Origin: Sphingomonas crusticola
Lineage (GTDB): Bacteria; Pseudomonadota; Alphaproteobacteria; Sphingomonadales; Sphingomonadaceae
Length of the DNA stretch: 64,000 bases
Direction of reading: 5' to 3'
NCBI RefSeq assembly: GCF_003391115.1
Contig: NZ_QTJP01000001.1
Span: forward strand, 1,550,001-1,614,000
Within the stretch, counting starts at the first letter, position 1. Every line of letters begins with the position of its first letter. Both the position numbers and the translations under genes were made by a program. The notes beneath the pieces are model-generated. The model was not told the origin of the DNA, searched no databases, and saw nothing but the letters and a program-made list of their open reading frames with translations. Below are positions 51,891-61,860 of the stretch, in pieces.

Positions 51891-53276
51891 ATGAAGACCC
51901 TGCTCGATCCCACCAACGCCCTTGCCCGCGGGCTCGCCGCAATCCGCACGCAATATAAAGTACCGCCGGTCTTCCCCGACGCGGTTGTGGCCGCTGCCAA
52001 CGCGGCGGCTGAGCGCACGCCCACCCAGCATGTCGATCGCACCAACATGCCGTTCGTCACGCTCGATCCTGCCAGCTCCACCGACCTCGATCAGGCATTC
52101 TCGATCGAGCGCAGCGGCGAGGATCTGCTCCTCCATTACGCGATCGCGGATGTCGCCTGGTTCGTCGACGATGGCGGCATCATCGATGCAGAGGCCTGGA
52201 CTCGCGGTACCACGATCTATCTGCCCGACGGCAAGGCACCGCTTTATCCGCCGGTGCTGAGCCAAGGGGCAGCCAGCCTGTTACCGGACGGGCCGCGCCC
52301 TGCGGTGATTTTCACCGTGCGGGTTGCAGACGATGGCGGCGTCCGCCTCGACGGCGCTGAGCACGCGATCGTCCGCAGTCGGGCCAAGCTGGCTTATGAC
52401 AGCGTCCAGGACGCCGATCTGCCCCCGGACTTCTCCGCTTTGTCGGACCGCATTCAGGGCGCGGAGGATCGCCGGGGCGCGTCGCGCGTCGACCCGCCCG
52501 AGCAGGAGGTATCTGCCGCCGGCGATAGCGACTTCCAATTGCTGTTCCGTCCACGCTTGCAATCGGAAGATCGCAACGCAGCTTTGTCTCTGGCGACCAA
52601 CCTCGCCATCGCCGACGCGCTCGAGGCGCATCATACCGGTCTGTTCCGCGTGATGGCCGCGCCCGACGAGCGCGCGGTGCGCCGGCTGCGCTACACGGCG
52701 CGCGCCTTCGGCCTGGTATGGCCGGCCGAGGAATCGCTAGACCAGTATCAGCGTACGCTCAATGGCGCCGATCCGAAGCAAGGCGCCTTCATGCTGGCGA
52801 TCCGGCGCGCCGGGCTGGGCGCCTCCTACGCGCCCTATCGCGACGGCGTGTTACCCTGGCACGCGGCCATGGCTGCGACTTATGCCCATGCCACCGCGCC
52901 GCTGCGCCGTCTCGCCGATCGCTATGTGGTGCAGGCCGCGCTCGCCATCGCTAACGGCCAGCCCGTGCCCGATGTCGTGGCGCAGGCCTTCCCGAAACTT
53001 CCGCCGGTGATGGCACGCGCCGATGCGCTCGGTGGGCAGATCGACCGGGCGGTGATCGACCTTGCCGAAGCGGTGATGTTGCGCAATTGCATCGGCAAGT
53101 CGTTCGCTGCCATCGTCACCGATGTCGACGATCGTGGCGCGCGTATCCAGTTGCGTGACGAACCCGTGGTTGCGCGGGTCGATGCCCACGGCGTCGAGCC
53201 TGGCAATGCAATCGGCGTGCGGCTCACTTCCGCCGATCCCGATAAACGCACGATCAGCTTCGAACGGGTGGGCTGA
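51891..53276 (+). CDS. RNB-domain exoribonuclease (short form)
   Basis: Protein of 461 residues. The RNB active-site stretch is FVTLDPASSTDLDQAFSIER (about 55-74). In RNase II four Asp bind metal (D-x5-D-x-D-D); here the fourth is Gln, as in other short RNB proteins. Downstream are AIADVAWFVDDGGIIDAEAW and a late HATAPLRRLADRYVVQAAL segment. Cold-shock domains at the N-terminus are lacking and the S1-like end is short (IVTDVDDRGARIQLRDEPVV). RNA degradation in the 3'-5' direction is expected, but the changed residue leaves activity open. Confidence 0.88.
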   Translation: MKTLLDPTNALARGLAAIRTQYKVPPVFPDAVVAAANAAAERTPTQHVDRTNMPFVTLDPASSTDLDQAFSIERSGEDLLLHYAIADVAWFVDDGGIIDAEAWTRGTTIYLPDGKAPLYPPVLSQGAASLLPDGPRPAVIFTVRVADDGGVRLDGAEHAIVRSRAKLAYDSVQDADLPPDFSALSDRIQGAEDRRGASRVDPPEQEVSAAGDSDFQLLFRPRLQSEDRNAALSLATNLAIADALEAHHTGLFRVMAAPDERAVRRLRYTARAFGLVWPAEESLDQYQRTLNGADPKQGAFMLAIRRAGLGASYAPYRDGVLPWHAAMAATYAHATAPLRRLADRYVVQAALAIANGQPVPDVVAQAFPKLPPVMARADALGGQIDRAVIDLAEAVMLRNCIGKSFAAIVTDVDDRGARIQLRDEPVVARVDAHGVEPGNAIGVRLTSADPDKRTISFERVG

Positions 53277-53378
53277 ACGCACCTGCTGCAACAGCAAGTC
53301 TTGCATTCGCGCCGACTTCCCGCTCTCTGCCGCATCACAGGCGCATGCGCGGCAGCGCTCGGCAGGGGCAGGAGAGAC

Positions 53379-53942
53379 ATGCCGGTTAGATTGGTCCGCC
53401 CTCCCCGCTTCGGCGACGCACGGGGCTGGTTTTCGGAAACCTACAGCCAGGCGCGTTATACCGCGCTCGGCATCGATAGCGCGTTCGTGCAGGATAATCA
53501 TTCGATGTCGCGCGACGTAGGCGTGCTACGCGGCCTCCATTGGCAGGCACCGCCTTACGCGCAGGACAAGTTGGTGCGTTGCGTGCGGGGCGCGATTTGG
53601 GATGTGGCGGTCGATACTCGCCGCGGCTCGCCAACCTTCGGACAGTGGGTCGCAGCCGAATTGAGCGCCGACAACGGCCATCAATTGTTCGTGCCGGCTG
53701 GCTTCGCGCACGGCTTTGTCACGCTCGCACCCGGAACCGAGGTCGAATATAAGGTAAGCGCACCGTATGCACCTGACAGCGAGGGCGGCGTGCGCTGGGA
53801 CGATCCCGGCCTCGCCTTGCCCTGGCCACTGCCGGCGGGCGGCCCGATCCTGTCTCCCAAGGATGAGACATTGCCCGATCTGTCCGAAGCCATCAGCCCG
53901 TTCGACTATGACGGCCGCCCGCTCGAGCCGATCGACGCATGA
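53379..53942 (+). CDS. rfbC: dTDP-4-dehydrorhamnose 3,5-epimerase
   Basis: Protein of 187 residues from the ATG at 53379 (GGAG six bases upstream). It is a cupin-type epimerase: [18 protein letters not shown], catalytic His in [40 protein letters not shown] with the second His, and the family end [14 protein letters not shown]. Third enzyme of dTDP-L-rhamnose synthesis, here encoded first. Overlaps rfbB by four bases. Confidence 0.94.
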   Translation: MPVRLVRPPRFGDARGWFSETYSQARYTALGIDSAFVQDNHSMSRDVGVLRGLHWQAPPYAQDKLVRCVRGAIWDVAVDTRRGSPTFGQWVAAELSADNGHQLFVPAGFAHGFVTLAPGTEVEYKVSAPYAPDSEGGVRWDDPGLALPWPLPAGGPILSPKDETLPDLSEAISPFDYDGRPLEPIDA

Positions 53943-55012
53943 CCGTACCCAACCCGTTGCGTATCCTCGTCACAGGCGGCGCCGGCTTCATCGGCTCGGC
54001 GCTGGTGCGCCATCTCGTGCGCGATACGCCCCATTCGGTGCTCAACCTCGACAAGCTTACCTATGCCGGCAACCTTGCCAGCCTTGAGCCGATCGCCAAC
54101 AGCCCGCGGTACCGTTTCGTCCAGGCGGATATTTGCGATGCCGCTGCAGTGGCCGCCGCGATTGCCGGTTTCCGCCCGCAGGTGATCACGCACCTCGCCG
54201 CCGAAAGCCATGTCGATCGCTCGATCGACGGCCCGGCCGACTTCATCCAGACCAATATCGTCGGCACCTTCAATATGCTGTCGGCGGCGCTGGAATATTG
54301 GCGTGGACTCGATGCGGAGGCCAAAGCGGCATTCCGCTTCCACCATATCTCGACCGACGAGGTCTTCGGCTCATTGCCCGATGGCGGCTTCTTCACCGAA
54401 GAGACGCCCTACGATCCGCATTCGCCATATTCGGCGTCGAAGGCGTCGTCCGATCACCTCGTCCGCGCGTGGCACGACACCTACGGCCTGCCGGTGTTGA
54501 TCACCAATTGCTCGAACAATTACGGGCCTTATCATTTTCCCGAGAAGCTGATCCCGTTGATGATCGTCAAGGCGTTGGCGGGCGAGAAATTGCCGGTCTA
54601 CGGCGCCGGGCTCAACGTGCGCGACTGGCTGTTCGTGGAGGATCATGCGCGCGCGCTGACTCGCGTGTTTGAGGCCGGCACTCCGGGCGAAAGCTATATT
54701 ATCGGCGGCCGCTCGGAGCGTACCAACATTGCCGTTGTGACGCGCATTTGCGAAACGCTCGACCGCCTGCGCTCGCGTACCGACGGCCAATCCTACACCT
54801 CCCAGATCGACCATGTTGCCGACCGCCCCGGCCATGACCAGCGCTATGCGATCGACCCCGCCAAGATCGAGCGCGAACTCGGCTGGAGTGCGCAGGAGAG
54901 CTTCGACAGCGGGATCGAACGCACCATCCTTTGGTATCTCGCCAATGAGAGCTGGTGGCGTCCGCTGGTCGAGAAAAAGGGCGCGGTCGACCGCGTCGGG
55001 CTCAACGCCTGA
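53939..55012 (+). CDS. rfbB: dTDP-glucose 4,6-dehydratase
   Basis: Protein of 357 residues, typical length. It is an extended short-chain dehydrogenase: NAD loop [20 protein letters not shown], active-site [12 protein letters not shown] with Asp-Glu, catalytic [13 protein letters not shown] (Y-x-x-x-K) and the [20 protein letters not shown] segment of this family. Second step of the pathway, making the 4-keto-6-deoxy sugar. The stop and next start overlap as TGATG. Confidence 0.96.
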   Translation: MTVPNPLRILVTGGAGFIGSALVRHLVRDTPHSVLNLDKLTYAGNLASLEPIANSPRYRFVQADICDAAAVAAAIAGFRPQVITHLAAESHVDRSIDGPADFIQTNIVGTFNMLSAALEYWRGLDAEAKAAFRFHHISTDEVFGSLPDGGFFTEETPYDPHSPYSASKASSDHLVRAWHDTYGLPVLITNCSNNYGPYHFPEKLIPLMIVKALAGEKLPVYGAGLNVRDWLFVEDHARALTRVFEAGTPGESYIIGGRSERTNIAVVTRICETLDRLRSRTDGQSYTSQIDHVADRPGHDQRYAIDPAKIERELGWSAQESFDSGIERTILWYLANESWWRPLVEKKGAVDRVGLNA

Positions 55013-55890
55013 TGGGACCGATCCTCGTCACCGGCGGCTCAGGCCAGGTCGGCAGCGCGCTGCTGCGGCTGGCGCCGTCGGATATGGAAATGGTCGCACC
55101 AGGCCGTGCCGAACTCGATCTGGCGGATCACGCCGCGCTCACCGCCCTCGTGCAATCGCGGCCGTGGGCGGCGGTGGTCAATAGCGCCGCTTACACCGCC
55201 GTCGACCGCGCCGAGCATGACGTCGTCGCCGCCTGGCAAACCAATGCGCTCGCTCCTGCCGCGCTCGCCGCCGCGACCGCTGCGGCTGGCATCCCGATCA
55301 TCCAGCTCTCGACCGATTACGTATTCGACGGCTCTGCGCCCGGTTTCTACGAGGAACAGGACCCCGTCGCGCCACTCGGCGTCTATGGCGCGTCAAAGGA
55401 AGGCGGCGAACAGGCGGTCCGCACCGCCAATCCGCGCCACATCATCCTGCGCACCGCCTGGGTCGTCAGCGCCACCGGCAGCAATTTCGTCAAGACGATG
55501 CTCCGCCTCGGCGCCGAACGCCCCGAATTGCGCGTCGTCGCCGATCAAGATGGTTGCCCGACCTCAGCGGATGATATCGCGCGCACGATTTCTAGCATTC
55601 TAGGGCAGCTGCAGAGCGGTCCTTACGGCACCTATCATTTCGTCAACGCTGGCGAAGCCAACTGGCACCAATTGGCCGAAGCCGTGTTTGCCCGCGCCGC
55701 GCGCCATGGCCGCGCCACGCCCTCGATCCTGCCGATCGCGACCAGCGATTACCCCACGCCCGCGGCGCGGCCCGCCAATTCGCGGCTCGCGACGGCGAAG
55801 ATTGCGCGCGACTTTGGCATTAGACCGCGGCCATGGCAGGTGGCAGTCGACGAGATCGTCGACGCGCTGGTGAGGGAAGCGGAAGAATGA
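55012..55890 (+). CDS. rfbD: dTDP-4-dehydrorhamnose reductase
   Basis: Protein of 292 residues from the ATG at 55012 overlapping the rfbB stop. NADPH loop [20 protein letters not shown], catalytic [20 protein letters not shown] with [12 protein letters not shown] (Y-x-x-x-K), and [18 protein letters not shown] all fit RmlD. It makes the last step, giving dTDP-L-rhamnose. Four-base overlap with rfbA. Confidence 0.95.
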   Translation: MGPILVTGGSGQVGSALLRLAPSDMEMVAPGRAELDLADHAALTALVQSRPWAAVVNSAAYTAVDRAEHDVVAAWQTNALAPAALAAATAAAGIPIIQLSTDYVFDGSAPGFYEEQDPVAPLGVYGASKEGGEQAVRTANPRHIILRTAWVVSATGSNFVKTMLRLGAERPELRVVADQDGCPTSADDIARTISSILGQLQSGPYGTYHFVNAGEANWHQLAEAVFARAARHGRATPSILPIATSDYPTPAARPANSRLATAKIARDFGIRPRPWQVAVDEIVDALVREAEE

Positions 55891-56759
55891 AGGGCATCAT
55901 CCTCGCCGGGGGCACGGGCAGCCGGCTCCATCCGGCGACGCTCGCGATCAACAAGCAATTGCTCCCGATCTACGACAAGCCGATGATCTATTATCCGATG
56001 TCGGTGCTGATGCTGGCCGGCTTGCGCGAAGTGCTGATCATCTCCGCGCCGGAATATCTGGAGAATTACCAGCGGCTGTTCGAGGATGGCAGCCAGTTCG
56101 GCATCTCGATCAGCTACGCGATCCAGCCCAAGCCCGAGGGCCTGGCCCAGGCCTTTCTCATCGCCGAGCAATTCCTTGCCGGCGGGCCCGGCGCACTGGT
56201 GCTAGGGGATAATATCTTCTTCGGCGCCGATCTTGGTCCGCGCATGCGGCGGGTGCGCGAGCGCACGCACGGCGCCACCATCTTCTCCTATAGGGTCGAT
56301 CACCCGGAGGCCTATGGTGTGGTCGAACTCGACGGCGATGGACGCGCCGTTTCGATCGAAGAAAAGCCGACGGTACCCAAGTCGCATTATGCCGTGACGG
56401 GGCTCTATTTCTACGACGCGCGGGTGTGCGAATTCGCGCATCAGGTCCGCCCGTCCGCGCGCGGCGAGCTCGAGATTACCGACCTCAATCGCATGTATAT
56501 GGAGCGCGGCGAACTGTTCGTGGAGCAATTGTCGCGCGGCCATGCCTGGCTCGACACCGGCACGCATGACAGTCTGCTCGAAGCCTCCGAATTCGTGCGT
56601 ACCGTCCAGCACCGCCAGGGCATGCAGATCGCCTGCCTCGAAGAAATCGCGTTCGACTGCGGCTTCATCGACGCGGCCCAGCTGCGGCGCCGCGGCGAAG
56701 TTTTCGCCAAGACCGGCTATGGCCGCTATCTGCTGCAATTGGCCGACGAACATGGCTGA
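55887..56759 (+). CDS. rfbA: Glucose-1-phosphate thymidylyltransferase
   Basis: Protein of 290 residues. The signature is [20 protein letters not shown] followed by [20 protein letters not shown], the nucleotide and Mg site of Rml[17 protein letters not shown] and the sugar-site [20 protein letters not shown] follow. It starts the pathway by making dTDP-glucose. It closes the rfbCBDA operon; all four overlap or nearly overlap. The downstream gene is convergent. Confidence 0.96.
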   Translation: MKGIILAGGTGSRLHPATLAINKQLLPIYDKPMIYYPMSVLMLAGLREVLIISAPEYLENYQRLFEDGSQFGISISYAIQPKPEGLAQAFLIAEQFLAGGPGALVLGDNIFFGADLGPRMRRVRERTHGATIFSYRVDHPEAYGVVELDGDGRAVSIEEKPTVPKSHYAVTGLYFYDARVCEFAHQVRPSARGELEITDLNRMYMERGELFVEQLSRGHAWLDTGTHDSLLEASEFVRTVQHRQGMQIACLEEIAFDCGFIDAAQLRRRGEVFAKTGYGRYLLQLADEHG

Positions 56760-56783
56760 CGCGGCAGATCTGCCGGCGCGCGC

Positions 56784-59291
56784 TCACTCGTAACGCAACG
56801 CCAGGATCGGGTTGGCACGGGCGACCCGGAAGGCATGGCTGGCAATCGTCGCAACCGCGATGGTGAGCGCCAGCCCGCCCGCCAGCAGGAACGGCACCGG
56901 GCTGAGTGCGATGCGCTCGTCGAACTTGTTGAGCCAGTCGCGCATCACCCACCAGGCCACCGGCCAGGCGATGATATTCGCGATCAGCACCGGTCGGCTG
57001 AACTGCCACACCAGCAGTTGGACGATGTCTCGCGTGCGCGCGCCCAGTACTTTACGAATGCCGATCTCCTTGGTGCGCCGCTCGGCGGTGAAGGAGGCGA
57101 GACCGAACAGGCCGAGACAACCGACCACCACCGACAGCAGGGCGAACCCGGCGAACAGCTGGCCGCGCGCCGTATCCACCTTATATTCGTTGCGCAGGAT
57201 ATCGTCCGCGAAGTCGCCCTGGAACGGCACCTGCGGCAGCAGCCGGTCCCACACACGCTGGACTTCGTCGCGCAGGACATTGGGCGCGATTCCCGCATAG
57301 CGCACATCGACATGGGTGAACCCGTTCTTCGCCATCAGGTACATGATCGGCTGGAGCGGATCGTGCATCGAACGGAAGCGGGCATCGCCGACGACGCCGA
57401 TAATCGTCACGGGCACTATCCCGATTTCCCTGAGCGTGATGCTCGCCCCCAGCGTCTTACCGATCGCCTCCTGGGGCGAGTGAAAGCCAAGCCGGCGCGC
57501 GGCGCTTTCGCTGACGATGATATTGGCGCCGCGGGCGGCAAAGGCGCGTTCCGCCTCCATGTTGACCGGAAAAGGCGTGGTTGCGTCGTCGCGCGGACGA
57601 AGCTCGTCAAAGTCGCGGCCCGCCAGCAGCTTCATCCCCATCGCCCGGAAAAAGCCCGCCTGGACTGTATAATTGCCGAGGTTGATTGACGACGGATTGC
57701 CCGGCAGGAACACGCTGGTCATGCTGTTATTGTTGGGCTGCAGCGCAATGCCGGTCGCGGCCGCGGCCTGTACGCCGGGCAGCCGCCTGATTTGATCGAC
57801 CAGCCGCAGCACCTTCGTGTCTACACCTTGCGAATCGATGTTGCGGACCTGAAACAGCCCCGCGCGCTGATAGCCCTGGTCTGCGGTGCGGGCGTAGAGC
57901 GTTTGCGCATAGATGATCGTGGTGCAGATGATCAGCGCGATCGAGACCGCGAACTGCCCGATCACCAGCACGTTGCGCAACTTGCCCGAGCCTTGTGCGT
58001 CCGCCGCCGATTTGTTGGCGCGCAGCACGCTCGCCGGCTCGAACCGCGACAGGTAGAAAGCGGGATAGGCCCCGCCGGCCGCCCCGACCAGCAGCACCAG
58101 CGCGATCAATTGTGGCAGGACACTGTCATAGCCGAAATAACGCAGGTGGATGTCCGCATTGAGGAAGTTGTTGAACGGTGGCAGCAACACTTCGACAATG
58201 GCCAGCGCGATCAGCATCGCGATGCCCGCAACGAGCATTGATTCGCCGATGAACTGCGCGATTAGCTGCCCGCGCGTCGCGCCAAGCACCTTGCGCAGGG
58301 CGACTTCGCGTGCGCGCTGCGAGGCGCGCGCGGTTGCGAGGTTGGTGAAATTCACGCACGCCATGCCCAGCACCATCAACGCGACCAGGCCGAACGTCAG
58401 GACGGTACGCTTGTCATTGGTCGGGCGGATGCCGAACCGCTGGCCCTTGCCGAGGTGGACGTCGCGCACGTTTACGAGCGCGAAATCCTGCAGGTCGCCC
58501 TCATTGATACGCTCGCCATTGGTGATCTCGTCGGGGATGTTGCGCTTCTTCCAGGCGGGCAGCTGGGCATTGATGTCCTCAACCTTCACGCCCTCGCGCA
58601 ACCGCACATAATACCAGCCGCCCTGGCTGCCCCAGCTGGTCATGAATGTGGGGAACTGGCTGAACTCCGTGTTTGGCTCGACCCGTGCGACGATATTGGC
58701 GGCGAACTGGCTGTTCTTGGGAATGTCCTTGAACACCCCCGTGATCCGATAATCGGTATTGCCGCTGTTGAGCACCAGCGTCAGCGTCTTGCCGACAACA
58801 TCGACTGTGCCGAAGCGGCGGATCGCCTCGCTCTCGCTGATCGCCAGCGAATTGGCGTCGTCCAGCGCGCGCGCGGGATTGCCGCGTATGAACGGGAATT
58901 TGAGCACGTCGAAGATATTGCCGTCGACGATCCGCACGTCCTCGGTCTGCTTGGCGACGCCATTCTGCAATATCACCGGCTCTTCCGAGCGAACGTAGAC
59001 CAGCTTTTCGACCTGAGGGAAGTCCTTGGCCAGCGCACGGCCCGCGACGAACTCCGTCATCTGCATCGGCATCGCTTCGTTGCCGCGCGCGTCGCCGCGA
59101 TAATAGGTCTGGAATTGATACGCACGATCCGCATCCTTGAGCGCGGCGTCGTAACTTAGCTCGTAGCGGACATAGAGCAGGATCAGTACCGCCGCGGCGA
59201 GGCCGAGCGCGAGGCCGAAGATATTGATGAAGGCATAGGTCTTGTTCTTCGCCAGCGCGCGGAGACCGACCGTGATGTAATTGCGGAGCAT
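56784..59291 (-). CDS. MacB/FtsX-type ABC transporter permease
   Basis: Protein of 835 residues. Two FtsX-like membrane halves each follow a soluble MacB-type periplasmic domain, giving about eight helices. The start reads LRALAKNKTYAFINIFGLAL. The first half ends in ATARASQRAREVALRKVLGA and the second in FTAERRTKEIGIRKVLGART, both coupling-helix segments. Exporters of this type move signals, toxins or envelope stress molecules. It lies downstream of the ATPase gene after two inverted repeats. No substrate is evident. Confidence 0.92.
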   Translation of the reverse strand: MLRNYITVGLRALAKNKTYAFINIFGLALGLAAAVLILLYVRYELSYDAALKDADRAYQFQTYYRGDARGNEAMPMQMTEFVAGRALAKDFPQVEKLVYVRSEEPVILQNGVAKQTEDVRIVDGNIFDVLKFPFIRGNPARALDDANSLAISESEAIRRFGTVDVVGKTLTLVLNSGNTDYRITGVFKDIPKNSQFAANIVARVEPNTEFSQFPTFMTSWGSQGGWYYVRLREGVKVEDINAQLPAWKKRNIPDEITNGERINEGDLQDFALVNVRDVHLGKGQRFGIRPTNDKRTVLTFGLVALMVLGMACVNFTNLATARASQRAREVALRKVLGATRGQLIAQFIGESMLVAGIAMLIALAIVEVLLPPFNNFLNADIHLRYFGYDSVLPQLIALVLLVGAAGGAYPAFYLSRFEPASVLRANKSAADAQGSGKLRNVLVIGQFAVSIALIICTTIIYAQTLYARTADQGYQRAGLFQVRNIDSQGVDTKVLRLVDQIRRLPGVQAAAATGIALQPNNNSMTSVFLPGNPSSINLGNYTVQAGFFRAMGMKLLAGRDFDELRPRDDATTPFPVNMEAERAFAARGANIIVSESAARRLGFHSPQEAIGKTLGASITLREIGIVPVTIIGVVGDARFRSMHDPLQPIMYLMAKNGFTHVDVRYAGIAPNVLRDEVQRVWDRLLPQVPFQGDFADDILRNEYKVDTARGQLFAGFALLSVVVGCLGLFGLASFTAERRTKEIGIRKVLGARTRDIVQLLVWQFSRPVLIANIIAWPVAWWVMRDWLNKFDERIALSPVPFLLAGGLALTIAVATIASHAFRVARANPILALRYE

Positions 59292-59335
59292 CTGCTGCCT
59301 GCCTTTCGATCCTGTACCTTCAACTCTGGTTCGAT

Positions 59336-59416
59336 GAGGGTCCCGCTCCGCCCGGCACGCCGGAAGGGACGCGGGGCGAGACCCTCACCCGCCCCTCCGC
59401 GCTGACGACGGAGGGG
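59336..59416 (-). repeat. Two inverted repeats between the ATPase and permease genes
   Basis: CCCCTCCG (59392-59399) pairs with CGGAGGGG (59409-59416), and GAGGGTC (59336-59342) with GACCCTC (59380-59386). On the transcribed strand these form hairpins just after the ATPase stop in a 132-base gap. No T run follows, so partial termination or transcript processing is more likely than full termination. Confidence 0.5.
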
Positions 59417-59423
59417 TATTCTG

Positions 59424-60104
59424 TCACGCCGCGCGCTTACGCTCCGCCAACACATGTCCGTCGAGCATGTTGACGATGCGCCCGGCATAATCGGCGTGGC
59501 TTGGGGAATGGGTGACCATCACCACCGTCGTGCCCTCGCGATTGAGGGCCTGCAGCATGCGCATCACTTCCTCGCCATGCTGCGTGTCGAGATTGCCGGT
59601 CGGCTCGTCCGCAAGGATCATGTCGGGATTGCCGACCACCGCGCGCGCCACCGCCACGCGCTGCTGCTGGCCGCCCGAAAGCTGGCTTGGCCGATGATCC
59701 GCGCGGTGCGCCACGCCGACCTTGTCCATTACAGCATCCACTCGTGCCCGCCGCTCCGCCCCGCCGATGCCGTGATAGAGCAGCGCAAGCTCGATATTCT
59801 CGCGCACCGAAAGCTCGTCGACCAGATTGAAGCTCTGGAAGATGAAGCCGATGTGGCGCTTGCGTATGTCGCTCAATTTGGCTTCGGGCAGCCCCGCCAC
59901 CTCATGCTCGCCGAACCGATAGGAGCCGGACGACGGGCTATCGAGCAGACCCAATATATTGAGCAGGGTCGATTTGCCGCAGCCGGACGGGCCCATGATC
60001 GCGACGAACTCGCCATCTAATATATCGAGATCGATCGCGTCGAGCGCGGTCGTCTCGACCGTGTCGGTGCGGTAGACGCGGGAGAGATTGCGCAGCGTCA
60101 GCAT
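59424..60104 (-). CDS. ABC transporter ATP-binding protein (MacB/LolD type)
   Basis: Protein of 226 residues. Walker A is GPSGCGKST, the Q-loop follows in [20 protein letters not shown], the signature is [16 protein letters not shown], Walker B is [12 protein letters not shown], and the switch His is in [16 protein letters not shown]. This matches the LolD/MacB group that powers FtsX-type permeases. The gene lies between the adaptor and the permease on the same strand. Confidence 0.95.
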   Translation of the reverse strand: MLTLRNLSRVYRTDTVETTALDAIDLDILDGEFVAIMGPSGCGKSTLLNILGLLDSPSSGSYRFGEHEVAGLPEAKLSDIRKRHIGFIFQSFNLVDELSVRENIELALLYHGIGGAERRARVDAVMDKVGVAHRADHRPSQLSGGQQQRVAVARAVVGNPDMILADEPTGNLDTQHGEEVMRMLQALNREGTTVVMVTHSPSHADYAGRIVNMLDGHVLAERKRAA

Positions 60105-60120
60105 GAAACATTCCCCTGAT

Positions 60121-61422
60121 TCATTGTGAGATATCCAGCCGATCCTTGTCGGCGAAGCCGGTATAGGGTGAGGTGACCACCTTCTCGCCGGGCTCCAGCC
60201 CGTCGAGCACTTCGATGAAGTCGGTGTTTCGGCGGCCGAGCCGGACCTGGCGCTTGACCGCGCTGCCGCCGCCTGGCGCGACCACGAACACCCATTGACC
60301 GCCGGTATCGTTATAGAAGGCGCCGTTGGGCAGCAGCCGGGCCGGTGCCGGATCGCCGAAGGTCAGCTTGGCCTGGAGCGTCTGGCCGCGCTGGATGCCT
60401 TGCGGCTCGGGTCCGACGAACCACAGGTCGGCCTCGAAGATGCCGTTCTTCACCTGCGGGAAGATCTTGGCGACCTTCAGTCGATAGGTCTTGCCGGCAT
60501 AATCGACCGTCGCGACCTGGCCGGGCTGCACCCGGCCCAAATAGAATTCGTCGACCTGCGCGCGCAATTTGTTGCGCCCCGGACTGTCGATTTGGCCGAT
60601 CCGCTCGCCGCGGCTCATGCTCTCGCCGACTTCGATCGCAAACGAGGAAAGCTGGCCGGAGACCGGCGCCCGCAGGTTGAGCTGATCGAGATTGCCGCGC
60701 GCGATGCCGAGCGCGGCCTGCAACGAACGGGCGGTCGCGCGCAACTGCGTCAGCTGGCTGGATTGCAGCCGCCCCTGCGTCGACTGGGCAGCACGCACCT
60801 CGCGCAGCTTCTTCTGCTGGAAGACGAGATCGTCCTTGGTGTCGCCGAATACCTTTGCCGCGACGAAGCCACGCTGCGCCAGCGGCTGCTGCAGGTCGTA
60901 CAGGCGCTTGGCCTTGGCCAGTTCGTTTTCCGCCTGGGTGACGGCGCGCTCATTTTCCGACAGGGTCTGCGACAGGCTGAGCTCGGTTACGCGCAGGTTG
61001 TTGAGCTGCTGCGCCACGTCGGTCTCAGACCGCAGGGTCGCAAGCTGAAGGTCGGCATTGGACATCACCGCCAGCAGCTGGCCTTTCTCGACGAAGGCGC
61101 CGTCCTCGACGACCTTCTTTTCGACCCGGCCGCCTTCGACCGCATCGAGATAGACGGTGAGCAAGGGCGTCACCAGCGAACGCAGCGGCAGAAAATCGTC
61201 GAACGTGCCGTTGCGCACCTCGGAAATGGTCAGCCGGTCGGCGGGCACGGTCTGGCGGTTGCCATGCGGCGCCAGCCACCATGCCAGTGCGAGCAGCAGC
61301 AAAATAACCGCGCCGGCGGCGACCAAGGCCCAGCGCGGCAATTTCCTGCGCGCAATGACCCGGTCCATGCCGGTCGCCAGCGTGGCGCTATTGGCCTCGG
61401 ATTGAATACGGACGACGCTCAT
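60121..61422 (-). CDS. HlyD/MacA-type periplasmic adaptor
   Basis: Protein of 433 residues with one N-terminal helix (LPRWALVAAGAVILLLLALA), a lipoyl-type domain, a long coiled coil (ETDVAQQLNNLRVTELSLSQ, ENERAVTQAENELAKAKRLY, KDDLVFQQKKLREVRAAQST) and beta-barrel parts (LNLRAPVSGQLSSFAIEVGE). It links the permease to an outer-membrane exit duct that is not in this window. First gene of the operon, with the sigma54-type promoter right before it. The predicted transcript start lies at the annotated ATG, so an in-frame ATG at 61368 (MDRVIARRKLPRW) may be the true start. Confidence 0.9.
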   Translation of the reverse strand: MSVVRIQSEANSATLATGMDRVIARRKLPRWALVAAGAVILLLLALAWWLAPHGNRQTVPADRLTISEVRNGTFDDFLPLRSLVTPLLTVYLDAVEGGRVEKKVVEDGAFVEKGQLLAVMSNADLQLATLRSETDVAQQLNNLRVTELSLSQTLSENERAVTQAENELAKAKRLYDLQQPLAQRGFVAAKVFGDTKDDLVFQQKKLREVRAAQSTQGRLQSSQLTQLRATARSLQAALGIARGNLDQLNLRAPVSGQLSSFAIEVGESMSRGERIGQIDSPGRNKLRAQVDEFYLGRVQPGQVATVDYAGKTYRLKVAKIFPQVKNGIFEADLWFVGPEPQGIQRGQTLQAKLTFGDPAPARLLPNGAFYNDTGGQWVFVVAPGGGSAVKRQVRLGRRNTDFIEVLDGLEPGEKVVTSPYTGFADKDRLDISQ

Positions 61423-61433
61423 CGCCTTACCTA

Positions 61434-61449
61434 TGCAGCGTTCGTGCCA
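61434..61449 (-). promoter_or_regulatory. Sigma54-type -24/-12 promoter of the ABC operon
   Basis: On the minus strand TGGCACGAACGCTGCA matches TGGCACGNNNNTTGCA with one change (CTGC for TTGC) and correct GG/GC spacing. It is 12 bases from the ATG at 61422. The expected start of transcription is near 61423. Confidence 0.75.
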
Positions 61450-61501
61450 GGAGCTTTACATGGCTGTTCGAAAAACGCCGGAGGCTGTGCACGCGACTGC
61501 C

Positions 61502-61539
61502 TGTCCGTTTCCGGACAATTCTGTGTCCATTGCCGGACA
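61502..61539. promoter_or_regulatory. Two tandem TGTCC...GGACA palindromes, likely activator sites
   Basis: TGTCCGTTTCCGGACA (61502-61517) and TGTCCATTGCCGGACA (61524-61539) start 22 bp apart, two helix turns. Their centres are about 86 and 108 bases upstream of the predicted start of the ABC operon, the usual range for sigma54 activators. Weaker half-sites appear upstream of the regulator gene (CCGGACA near 61998 and CGGACA near 62019). Confidence 0.7.
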
Positions 61540-61557
61540 GGCGGCCTAGTAGCGGCA

Positions 61558-61860
61558 TCAGCGTGCCGCCACCTGGATGAGGCTGCCACGCACCGCGCGA
61601 TTCAGGTCGGCACGGGCCTGGCTCATCGTCGCGCGGCGGCAGGCCGCAATCAGCGAGAGCGTGTTGTAATCGGACCAGCAGACCGCGCCGGCCGCCGTGT
61701 GGAGGCGCGCCTCCACCGCCGCACGCCCCGCCGGCGAGGTTAGATCGAGGTCGCCATAACGGACATGGCGGCTCGCCGCTTGCGTCGGTGTCACAGCCAA
61801 TATTGTGACGCTGGTTGCGAGCAGCGCCCCGGCGAGCGCGAAGGGAGACAGGCGGATCAT
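61558..61860 (-). CDS. UrcA-family exported protein
   Basis: Protein of 100 residues with a signal peptide (ALAGALLATSVTILAVTPTQA). The mature part has VRYGDLDLTSPAGRAAVEAR, a Cys pair (AAGAVCW and LIAACRRATM) and ARADLNRAV, the UrcA pattern of alphaproteobacteria. Function is unknown. GAGGAG precedes the ATG. It lies between the ABC operon promoter and the regulator gene. Confidence 0.85.
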   Translation of the reverse strand: MIRLSPFALAGALLATSVTILAVTPTQAASRHVRYGDLDLTSPAGRAAVEARLHTAAGAVCWSDYNTLSLIAACRRATMSQARADLNRAVRGSLIQVAAR

